Position numbers and translations under genes: made by a program. The notes beneath the pieces were generated by a model. That model was not told the origin of the DNA and made no database searches. It was given only the letters and a program-made list of their open reading frames with translations. Shown piece by piece: positions 16,541 through 22,765 of a stretch of 24,385 nt of DNA. Origin of the DNA: an uncultured Anaerolineaceae bacterium (GTDB lineage: Bacteria > Chloroflexota > Anaerolineae > Promineifilales > Promineifilaceae); NCBI GenBank assembly GCA_937967805.1, contig CALBTC010000069.1, forward strand, positions 1 through 24,385, given 5' to 3'. Position 1 is the stretch's first letter, and each line of letters opens with the position of its first letter.

Positions 16541-17281
16541 CTAGTGCGAATCGGGCACGTTTTTCACGGCACGGCCGATTTGGAACAAGGCTGCCAGCAA
16601 AATAAGCAGGCTAACAATCTGCCAAACGTGGTAACCGTCGCCGATGACCGGCGCATTGTCACGAAAGGCATCCACGAATAGACGTCCGGCGCTATAAACG
16701 GCCGTCGTCAACAAAAACGGCCGTCCGACCACGCACACCGCCGGCCGGCTGGCACGCCACCAGGCGAGTAAAGCCAATCCGCCCACCAGGAGTTCATACA
16801 GCTGCACCGGATGCCGCCGCACGCCAAACTGTGTAACGCCCCAGGGAACGGCCGTTAACGAGCCAAATCCCGGTCCGCCCAAAAAATCGGCCAGGCTCAC
16901 CACCATCAGCCCCAAAACGATGCCCGGAGCCAGAGCATCCAGCGTGGGCTGTGCAGCCAATCGCTTGACCCGCGCATAGAAAAAGGCACCGGCCAACCCC
17001 AGTAAGAGTCCGCCCCACGCATTGTAGCCGGTGTTAAGCGGCCAGATGATGTTGAGTAAATTTTGGCTAAAGGCAGGCCAATATTGAGCCACAAACGTCA
17101 GCCGCGCGCCGATGAACCCGGTGAAAACGGCCGTTGCCGCCACACCAAAGATCAATTCCCGGTCTTGGCCAATGCGATCGGCCGTCCGCTCGACCAGCGT
17201 CAAGCAGAGCCAGGTGCCAATGAGGATCACCAGGCCCGCTGTGGGAAAAGAGAGGCCGCCGATGTTTATGGTAGGAAACAT
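16541..17281 (-). CDS. lgt: Prolipoprotein diacylglyceryl transferase family protein (divergent Lgt)
   Basis: A 246-residue polytopic membrane protein with about seven hydrophobic segments. Lgt moves diacylglycerol from phosphatidylglycerol to the lipobox Cys of prolipoproteins in the cytoplasmic membrane. Family marks are NAWGGLLLGLAGA, the signature region SLADFLGGPGFGSLTAVPWGV, RRHPVQLYE (residues 155-163), and the C-terminal AGRLFVDAFRDNAP...GYHVWQIVSL. In the signature region the Arg of the usual G-R-x-G-x-F pattern is absent, with Ser/Leu/Ala in its place, so the protein may be a paralogue or an atypical enzyme. The ATG has no Shine-Dalgarno. It lies downstream of the TlpA-like gene across a repeat-rich 103-nt gap, with repeat copy B after its stop. 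Confidence 0.8.
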   Translation of the reverse strand: MFPTINIGGLSFPTAGLVILIGTWLCLTLVERTADRIGQDRELIFGVAATAVFTGFIGARLTFVAQYWPAFSQNLLNIIWPLNTGYNAWGGLLLGLAGAFFYARVKRLAAQPTLDALAPGIVLGLMVVSLADFLGGPGFGSLTAVPWGVTQFGVRRHPVQLYELLVGGLALLAWWRASRPAVCVVGRPFLLTTAVYSAGRLFVDAFRDNAPVIGDGYHVWQIVSLLILLAALFQIGRAVKNVPDSH

Positions 17282-17384
17282 GAAAAATGGTTAATGGTTA
17301 ATTTTTAATGGTTAATGGTCAGGTTGTCTTTCGTTGCTCACCCCACTATGCACTTTTCACTTTTTACTGAACAGGGAACACTGC
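17282..17384. repeat. AATGGTTAAT tandem words and related simple phrases
   Basis: The word ATGGTTAATGG is repeated in near-tandem at 17286-17319, and a CACTTTTCACTTTTTACTG phrase follows at 17350-17368. The stretch fills the gap between the TlpA-like gene and lgt and holds no gene. It has the appearance of dispersed low-complexity phrase repeats. Confidence 0.45.
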
Positions 17385-17960
17385 TCACTGAAGACTGGCG
17401 TTTGCTAACATGCTCTCAACGCGATCTTGCAAAACTGCTTCACTCAGGATGCCAATGACCACCTCACGCACGATGCCATTTTGGTCTATGAAAACGGTTG
17501 TGGGCAGGCTGTTGACCTCATAGAGTCGATTCACCTGGTTATCCGGGTCCATCAGCAGCGGATAGGTGACGCGATATTCATTGCCAAAGTCGGTGATGGT
17601 GGCGAAATCTTCGCCCTGGTTGATGCCGATGAAGGCAACACGGCCGTTATAGATCACGCTGGCCTGCTGCAAGCTGGGCATCTCAACCCGGCACGGCGCA
17701 CACCAACTGGCCCAAAAGTTCAGCACCACCGGCCTGCCGCTGCCGCCAGACTGATTGGTAATTTCTGAAAGGGTGACGGTTTGGCCAACGGCCGTTTGCA
17801 GGGCAAAGTCTGGCGCCGGATGACCGACAATCGGGGCCTCGGTAAGCGTGATGGGACCGCTGGCTTGCAGGACCGGCTCGCGCGAAAGTATGATCCAGGC
17901 CGTGCCCAGCAGTGCCGCCAGCAGCAGCAAGATGGTCCATTCGAAGCGTGTCCTCAGCAT
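17385..17960 (-). CDS. TlpA/ResA-like thiol-disulfide oxidoreductase
   Basis: A 191-residue membrane-anchored thioredoxin-fold protein. The N-terminal segment (residues 8-26, [19 protein letters not shown]) is a signal anchor that places the domain outside the membrane. The redoxin domain begins [12 protein letters not shown], and the active site is FWASWCAPC (Cys87, Cys90). The cis-Pro loop is SLPTTVFID and the middle helix has a GINQGED segment. These match the TlpA/ResA/CcmG group, which reduces apocytochrome c or other extracytoplasmic disulfides. There are no cytochrome c maturation genes beside it, so the partner is unknown. The ATG at 17960 gives the full anchor. It precedes lgt on the same strand. 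Confidence 0.9.
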   Translation of the reverse strand: MLRTRFEWTILLLLAALLGTAWIILSREPVLQASGPITLTEAPIVGHPAPDFALQTAVGQTVTLSEITNQSGGSGRPVVLNFWASWCAPCRVEMPSLQQASVIYNGRVAFIGINQGEDFATITDFGNEYRVTYPLLMDPDNQVNRLYEVNSLPTTVFIDQNGIVREVVIGILSEAVLQDRVESMLANASLQ

Positions 17961-18047
17961 AGCCCCGATTTTACCACGAATTTTTAAACTAAGGGCGAAG
18001 TAGCTCGCAGTAAAACCTTAACCAACGGCTCTTTTTTTACCAGTCAC

Positions 18048-18974
18048 TCAGGCGGCCAGCAGCGCCTCGGCAAACTGCATCACTTCCTCAGCAAGGCGAA
18101 TGCGGTCGGTTTCGTTGTGCATCATCGTATCCAGGCAGCGCGTTTCGATGGCTAAGTCATCACATTGGCCGGCATCCTGCATATCATAAACAAAGCCATC
18201 AATGAGCTCATCGTAATAGTTGGCAACGGCGCGGCTGGTAAGGGGCAAGCCCAGCTCCTGCATCATCTTGGCGGCGGGCCCTTTCACCGCCTGTCCGCCC
18301 ACAATCGGGCTCACGGCAATGCTCGCCTGGGGCAAATCCATCATCAAGGCGCGAATGGGGTAGACGTTGAGGATGGGGTCGATGCTGACAAATGGGTTGG
18401 ACGGGGCGATGAGGACGAGATCGGCCGTTTCAAACGCACGGATTACGGAGCGGCTGGTCCGCACATCTTCGGGCAACAGCACTTTTCTCACGGGTGGCTG
18501 CCATTTTTCCTGCACAAACCAGGTCTGGAAGGGATAGATGGCGTCGTCACTTTGGATTTGCGTCGGGGCGGGCTGGTTGCTCATGGGCAGGACGGTGACG
18601 TCAATGCCCAATTGGGCGCAGAGGTGATGGGTAACGGCCGTTAACGATTCCCCCTGTTTTAGCAAATGGGTGCGCGTCAGATGTGTCGCCAAATCCAGAT
18701 CGCCCAGCCGGAACCAGTCTGGCCCACCCAGGACAGTGACCTCACTCATCGTGCGCCACGTTTCCCCGATGCGTCCCCAGCCGGTTTCATCGTTGGCCAC
18801 CCCTGCCAACCGGTACATCACCGTATCCAGGTCGGGGCAAATCGTCAACCCGGCGTGTTCAAAATCGTCGCCCGTGTTGACGACAATGGTAACATCTTCT
18901 GCGGGTAAAATGCGGGCAATGCCGCCGGCCAACTTGGCTCCACCTACGCCGCCGGCCAAAACAACAACCTTCAT
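18048..18974 (-). CDS. cofD: 2-phospho-L-lactate transferase CofD (coenzyme F420 biosynthesis)
   Basis: A 308-residue cytosolic enzyme that transfers a lactyl- or phosphoenolpyruvyl-phosphate group onto the deazaflavin Fo to make F420-0 or its dehydro form. Signatures are VVVLAGGVGGAKLAGG at the N-terminus, VVNTGDDFEHAGLTICPDLDT, the central LIAPSNPFVSIDPIL, and VSPIVGGQAVKGPAAKMM. The length fits the family. The start at 18974 is preceded by AAGGA (18981-18985) at 6 nt. A longer frame to 19010 would begin in the terminator stem of the upstream gene and is rejected. No other F420 gene is in the window. Its presence indicates an F420-using organism, which fits Chloroflexota. Confidence 0.93.
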   Translation of the reverse strand: MKVVVLAGGVGGAKLAGGIARILPAEDVTIVVNTGDDFEHAGLTICPDLDTVMYRLAGVANDETGWGRIGETWRTMSEVTVLGGPDWFRLGDLDLATHLTRTHLLKQGESLTAVTHHLCAQLGIDVTVLPMSNQPAPTQIQSDDAIYPFQTWFVQEKWQPPVRKVLLPEDVRTSRSVIRAFETADLVLIAPSNPFVSIDPILNVYPIRALMMDLPQASIAVSPIVGGQAVKGPAAKMMQELGLPLTSRAVANYYDELIDGFVYDMQDAGQCDDLAIETRCLDTMMHNETDRIRLAEEVMQFAEALLAA

Positions 18975-18993
18975 TTGCAATCCTTTTTGCGGC

Positions 18994-19035
18994 AAAAAAT
19001 AAGGCTGCATTGTATCACATTGATACCATGCAGCC
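18994..19035 (-). terminator. Intrinsic terminator of the M20 amidohydrolase gene
   Basis: Read on the minus strand, GGCTGCATGGTATC (19022-19035) pairs with GATACAATGCAGCC (19003-19016), 13 of 14 pairs, around a 5-nt loop. A T-rich run (TTATTTTTT, complement of 18994-19002) follows directly. It lies 41 nt after the amidohydrolase stop and just before cofD, so cofD probably needs its own promoter or read-through. Confidence 0.8.
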
Positions 19036-19075
19036 CTGGCTAAAAGATCTCTGTTATCTCTGTTTGCTCTGTGGC

Positions 19076-20266
19076 TTAGACACGGCCGTTTTTCATCACG
19101 TAGCTGGCAGCCGCTTCACCCATAATGGCGATGCCGTCTACCATGGCTCGTTCATCAAATGTGAAGCGCGGGTGATGATGAGGGTAGGTAATGCCGGTTT
19201 CATCGTTGCTGGCGCCAATAAAGAAGTAACAGCCGGGCACCTCATCCAGGAAGAAGCCCATATCTTCCGAGGCCATGGTGCGTTTATCCACAATGTTTTC
19301 GGTCCCCACCACTTTGGCAGCGGCGTTGTAGACAACGGCCGTTGGTTCCGGCGCATTCACTACCGCCTGCACAATAGCAACTGTTTCCATCGTTGCCTTG
19401 CAGTTTAACGCCTCGGCCATGCTGGTGGCCATCTCCAGAATGCGGCGATAGATCATGCGGTGTAAATCGTTGTTGTAGCTGCGCACCGTCCCTTTAAGGA
19501 TCGCTTTGTCGGGAATGACGTTAAAGGTGGTGCCGGCCCAAAACTGGCCGATAGAAACGACCACGCTGTCTTGTGGATTGACGTTGCGACTGACAATGCT
19601 TTGCATCGCCGCCACAATGTGCGCCGCAGCTAAAACCGGGTCTATTGCCAGATGAGGGGCTGCACCGTGCCCGCCCTTACCCTGTACCGTCAGCGTAAAG
19701 ACGCTCGACGAAGCCATGCATGGTCCATTGACCACACGAACCTTGCCATACGGCTCCGGGGTCCACAGATGCATTGCCAAAGCAACGTCTGGTTTGGGGT
19801 TTTCCAGAACACCGTCGGCAATCATGGCAATCGCCCCACCCAGGCCCTCTTCGCCGGGCTGAAACACAAATTTGAGCGTGCCCGCCATGTTTTCCTGGTA
19901 TTTGGACATGATTTTGGCCAGTCCCAGGCCCATGGCGGTGTGCCCATCATGGCCGCAGGCGTGCATCACGCCCTCGTTCGTCGAGGCATAGGGGAGGCCG
20001 GTTTCTTCTTGAATGGGGAGAGCATCCATGTCGAAGCGTAAGAGGACGGTTGGGCCATCCTGTGTTCCTTCCAGCAGGCCAACCACGCCGGTTTGGCCGA
20101 CGCCGGCCTGTACTTCAAATCCGTACTCATTCAGTCGTTCGGCGACAATGCCGGCGGTTCTGGTTTCTTCAAAACCGAGTTCGGGATGTTGATGAAAATC
20201 GCGCCGGGTGGCAACGAGTTCATCAAAAATTGCTTCTGCTTCTTCTTTAAAATTAGGTGAATTCAT
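19076..20266 (-). CDS. M20-family amidohydrolase (hippurate / N-acyl-amino-acid hydrolase type)
   Basis: A 396-residue cytosolic metallo-amidohydrolase of the M20D subgroup. The metal-site motifs are all present: RRDFHQHPELGFEE, LLRFDMDALPIQEETGLPYAS, HACGHDGHTA (Cys and His ligands), FQPGEEGLGGA (catalytic and ligand Glu), ALAMHLWTPEPYG (His), and the C-terminal HHHPRFTFDE. The lid domain GKGGHGAAPHLAIDP is intact. It probably removes an acyl group from an amino acid or related compound. The frame is open further upstream to a TTG at 20332, but the ATG at 20266 is preceded by GTGAGA and matches the usual family start. Transcription ends at the intrinsic terminator at 18994-19035. Confidence 0.93.
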   Translation of the reverse strand: MNSPNFKEEAEAIFDELVATRRDFHQHPELGFEETRTAGIVAERLNEYGFEVQAGVGQTGVVGLLEGTQDGPTVLLRFDMDALPIQEETGLPYASTNEGVMHACGHDGHTAMGLGLAKIMSKYQENMAGTLKFVFQPGEEGLGGAIAMIADGVLENPKPDVALAMHLWTPEPYGKVRVVNGPCMASSSVFTLTVQGKGGHGAAPHLAIDPVLAAAHIVAAMQSIVSRNVNPQDSVVVSIGQFWAGTTFNVIPDKAILKGTVRSYNNDLHRMIYRRILEMATSMAEALNCKATMETVAIVQAVVNAPEPTAVVYNAAAKVVGTENIVDKRTMASEDMGFFLDEVPGCYFFIGASNDETGITYPHHHPRFTFDERAMVDGIAIMGEAAASYVMKNGRV

Positions 20267-20308
20267 TATCTCACTGCTGTTGAGAATTGTTAATATTCGT
20301 CGCAAAAC

Positions 20309-20314
20309 ATTATA
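20309..20314 (-). promoter_or_regulatory. Candidate -10 box of the M20 amidohydrolase gene
   Basis: The minus strand reads TATAAT here, placing a start site near 20302 and a leader of about 36 nt before the ATG at 20266. No good -35 hexamer lies at 16-18 bp, so the call is tentative. Confidence 0.3.
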
Positions 20315-20475
20315 ACGATAAAATCTGACCAACAGAGTCGCGAACGCAAACTCTTTACGGGCCGTTCACAATGGTTTCACTTGCCATTTACCTATGCACC
20401 GTTGTCTTCATTATATGCCAGCCTGGTACTAGGACGGCCTATTACACAAGTACTATAAGGAGACATAGTTCCTCC

Positions 20476-20518
20476 GAAAATAAAACACCCCTTCACCATT
20501 TTCAGGTTGAAGGGGTGT
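20476..20518 (-). terminator. Intrinsic terminator of the 34-residue membrane protein gene
   Basis: On the minus strand ACACCCCTTCA (20508-20518) pairs perfectly with TGAAGGGGTGT (20485-20495) around a 12-nt loop and is followed by TTTTATTTTC. This is a textbook rho-independent terminator, 25 nt after the stop codon of the small gene at 20543-20647, with no other gene between them. Confidence 0.85.
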
Positions 20519-20542
20519 CGTGACTGCCTGAAACGTTTGCTT

Positions 20543-20647
20543 TTAGAGCAAGTATAGCGCCAGGAAACCTGCCAACAACAGCAGTAAAACCAGTAAGGCA
20601 ACGGCAAGACGTCCAGCAGGGCCTAAACTTCTAAAATTGTGTAACAT
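20543..20647 (-). CDS. 34-residue single-pass membrane microprotein
   Basis: A short gene that ordinary length cut-offs would miss. The ATG at 20645-20647 is preceded by AAAGGA (20655-20660) at 7 nt, among the best Shine-Dalgarno sequences of the window. The product begins MLHNFRSLGPAGR and then has 21 residues (14-34) made only of Leu, Ala, Val, Gly, Phe and Tyr, one transmembrane helix that runs to the last residue. Arg6 and Arg13 before the helix predict the N-terminus in the cytoplasm. The stop is TAA. A strong intrinsic terminator follows after 25 nt, so the gene appears to be a single-gene transcript. It is divergent from the YtcJ-like amidohydrolase. I do not recognise a family; it could be a regulatory membrane peptide, a subunit stabiliser or a type I toxin-like peptide. 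Confidence 0.7.
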   Translation of the reverse strand: MLHNFRSLGPAGRLAVALLVLLLLLAGFLALYLL

Positions 20648-20852
20648 GAGCTTATCCTTTACTAAAAAACGGAACTGTTGGCCTATACGGGGATGGGGAA
20701 CGGCCGTTGCACAAGTAACAATATTTTATTCCGTGGCTGATTGTATGGCAGAAACGATTGTTTCTCAACTGAACTTCTGCACCAAATTCCTTCTATGTGT
20801 TACGATCCCAACCTCAACCATCACAAATAATGTGCAGCAGGCTCACCAACCT

Positions 20853-20876
20853 CTCTGCGTCTTTGCGCCTCTGCGT
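20853..20876 (+). repeat. Octamer array CTCTGCGT/CTTTGCGC/CTCTGCGT
   Basis: Three adjoining 8-bp units, differing at one or two positions, end 7 nt before the AAGGAG of the amidohydrolase gene. A second array of the same kind on the minus strand lies at 24064-24087 inside the glycosyltransferase-like gene. Confidence 0.6.
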
Positions 20877-20895
20877 TGAAAAAAAGGAGTCTCCC

Positions 20896-22509
20896 ATGTC
20901 CGCGACGATGATTTTGCTGAACGGCCGTATCCACACCCTAAACCCACAGCAGCCCACGGCAACGGCCGTTGCCATTCGCGACGGCAAAATTTTGGCCGTT
21001 GGTTCTGATGATGAGATCAAGCCGCTGCTGGCTGCCGGTGGTGAGAGGGTGGATTTAAACGGTCGTTGCCTAACCCCTGGCCTCGTTGATGCCCACGTCC
21101 ACTTTCAACATTTCGCCCTCAGCCTGCAACGCGTCGATCTCCGCGGCACCAAAACCCTCGACGAAGCCCTCGTCCGTATCACCGCTAAAATCTCCAATCT
21201 CCAATCGCCAATCTCCGATTTCTGGCTGGAAGGAAGAGGCTGGCGCGTCACCGATTGGGGTCAGACCAGCTTCCCCACTGCTGCCCACCTGGATGCTGTT
21301 TCCAGCGACATTCCCATCTGCCTGCGCGACCACAGCGGGCACGCCGCCTGGGTCAACAGCCGCGCCCTGCGCCTGGCCAACATCGATGCCCAAACGGCCG
21401 ATCCGCCCGGCGGCCAGATTCAGCGCGATGAAAACGGCCAGCCCACCGGCATCCTCTTTGAAGACGCCATCGATCTGGTGGCACGCCACATCCCCGAAAC
21501 GACCACGAATCAAATAGCTGACGCCATGCGCGAGGCGCAAAAATATTGCTGGCGCGTGGGCCTGACGGGGATTCATGATTTTGACGGCCGTTCCTGCTTC
21601 ATCGCCCTGCAAACCCTGCACCAAAATAGTGAGTTGGGGCTGCGCGTAGTGAAAAACGTGCCCGTCTACCGGCTGGAACACGCCATCGGTGTCGGGTTGC
21701 GCAGCGGCTTTGGCGACGACTGGCTGCGCATTGGCAGCGTGAAGATTTTTGCCGATGGGGCGCTGGGGCCGCGCACCGCGTCTATGATCGCTCCATACGA
21801 AGGTGAGCCGGACAATTACGGTATCATCGTCACAGACAAAGAGGAGATGCTGGAAAAAGCCAGCGCCGCCAGCGCCTACGGGCTCAGTGTCACCGTCCAC
21901 GCCATTGGCGATAAAGCCAACCATGATGTGCTGGATGTGTACGAAGCGGTTCGGAAAGAAGAAGCTGGGCGTGGGCAAGCGCCGCTGCGCCACCGTATCG
22001 AGCATGTGCAAATCATTCATCCCACTGACCAGCCACGTCTGGCTCAACTGGGCGTTATTGCTTCCATGCAGCCGATTCACGCCACCTCTGATATGGAAAC
22101 GGCCGTTAAATATTGGGGCAGCCGCACGAAGGACAGTTACGCCATCCGCACCATGCTCAGCAGCGGCGCAACCGTCGTTTTTGGCTCCGACGCGCCGATT
22201 GAGAAGATTGATCCGCTGCCGGGGATTCATGCGGCCGTTACCCGACGCCAGGCCGATGGCAGCCCAGGGCCAGACGGCTGGCACCCCGAACAAAAACTAA
22301 CGATGGCCGAAACCATCCATGACTTCACCACTGCTGCCGCCATCACCAGCGGCCAGGAAACCACGCAGGGCAGCATCGCCCCCGGCAAATTGGCCGACTT
22401 CACCATCTTCGGCAGGGACATCTTCACCATTCCCCCGGATGAACTGCTTGACGTGGAAATTTCCGGCACAATCGTCGGCGGCCAATTCAAACACCGCACC
22501 TTCTCGTAG
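20896..22509 (+). CDS. YtcJ-like amidohydrolase (amidohydrolase family 3)
   Basis: A 537-residue metal-dependent hydrolase. The N-terminal beta domain has ILLNGRIHTLNPQQPTATAV and GKILAVGSDDE. The first metal motif is VDAHVHFQHFAL. SVKIFADGALGPRTA has the family Lys strand, followed by TVHAIGDKANHDVLD, RIEHVQIIHPTD, SMQPIHAT, and FGSDAPIEKIDPL with the metal Asp. The end ITSGQETTQGSIAPGKLADFTIFGRDIF is typical. The substrate is unknown; members hydrolyse exocyclic amides or formamides. The start is set by AAGGAG (20884-20889) 6 nt before the ATG at 20896. The frame is open to 20797, but that stretch includes a repeat array. Several ACGGCCGT copies lie inside it in different codon phases. Confidence 0.92.
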   Translation: MSATMILLNGRIHTLNPQQPTATAVAIRDGKILAVGSDDEIKPLLAAGGERVDLNGRCLTPGLVDAHVHFQHFALSLQRVDLRGTKTLDEALVRITAKISNLQSPISDFWLEGRGWRVTDWGQTSFPTAAHLDAVSSDIPICLRDHSGHAAWVNSRALRLANIDAQTADPPGGQIQRDENGQPTGILFEDAIDLVARHIPETTTNQIADAMREAQKYCWRVGLTGIHDFDGRSCFIALQTLHQNSELGLRVVKNVPVYRLEHAIGVGLRSGFGDDWLRIGSVKIFADGALGPRTASMIAPYEGEPDNYGIIVTDKEEMLEKASAASAYGLSVTVHAIGDKANHDVLDVYEAVRKEEAGRGQAPLRHRIEHVQIIHPTDQPRLAQLGVIASMQPIHATSDMETAVKYWGSRTKDSYAIRTMLSSGATVVFGSDAPIEKIDPLPGIHAAVTRRQADGSPGPDGWHPEQKLTMAETIHDFTTAAAITSGQETTQGSIAPGKLADFTIFGRDIFTIPPDELLDVEISGTIVGGQFKHRTFS

Positions 22510-22555
22510 CCGCAGTTTCTTACTGCGCATTTCTACGCGGTAAGAAACCGCGGCT
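22508..22555 (+). terminator. Long hairpin at the end of the amidohydrolase gene
   Basis: AGCCGCAGTTTCTTAC (22508-22523) pairs with GTAAGAAACCGCGGCT (22540-22555), 15 of 16 pairs, with a 16-nt loop. The left arm overlaps the TAG stop. No U-tract follows, so it could equally be a REP-like repeat that stabilises the 3' end. Confidence 0.45.
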
Positions 22556-22575
22556 GCGATAATACAGCCCTCGCC

Positions 22576-22754
22576 TTGTCATGCTGAGAGGAGCCACGAC
22601 GCGTTGCGACCGCTCTGAGAATACAGAAACAAAAGTCTTCTTTCTGAGTAGCAACGCGAAGCATCCCTCTGGATGCAGCCTTATGCAGACAAAGCCCACT
22701 GTTGATGATCTTCAGAGGGATTCTTCACTACGCTGCGCTCCGTTCAGAATGACA
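22576..22754. repeat. Imperfect inverted repeat element of about 180 nt
   Basis: The outer ends are TTGTCATGCTGAG (22576-22588) and GTTCAGAATGACA (22742-22754), near inverted copies. The inner arms are AGCATCCCTCTG (22660-22671) and CAGAGGGATTCT (22713-22724), 10 of 12 pairs. No gene fits inside. Words of the type TGTCATnCTGA and AnnATCCCTCTG are what one sees in dispersed non-coding repeats or small inverted-repeat elements. It fills the gap between the convergent amidohydrolase and glycosyltransferase-like genes. Confidence 0.55.
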
Positions 22755-22765
22755 GGCGTGGTTGA

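Noticed and set aside
18975..19010. N-terminal extension of CofD
   Set aside because: It would begin in the terminator stem of the upstream gene; ATG 18974 has AAGGA at 6 nt and begins just before the family motif.
20392..20607. 71-codon minus-strand frame rich in Cys, Trp and Arg
   Set aside because: It runs through the intrinsic terminator at 20476-20518 and overlaps, in another frame, the 34-residue gene that has a much better ribosome binding site.
20797..20895. N-terminal extension of the YtcJ-like amidohydrolase
   Set aside because: The extension includes an octamer repeat and lacks homology-like features, whereas ATG 20896 has AAGGAG at 6 nt.
21070..22293. 407-codon minus-strand frame opposite the amidohydrolase
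   Set aside because: Antisense shadow; the plus strand has the complete set of amidohydrolase motifs.
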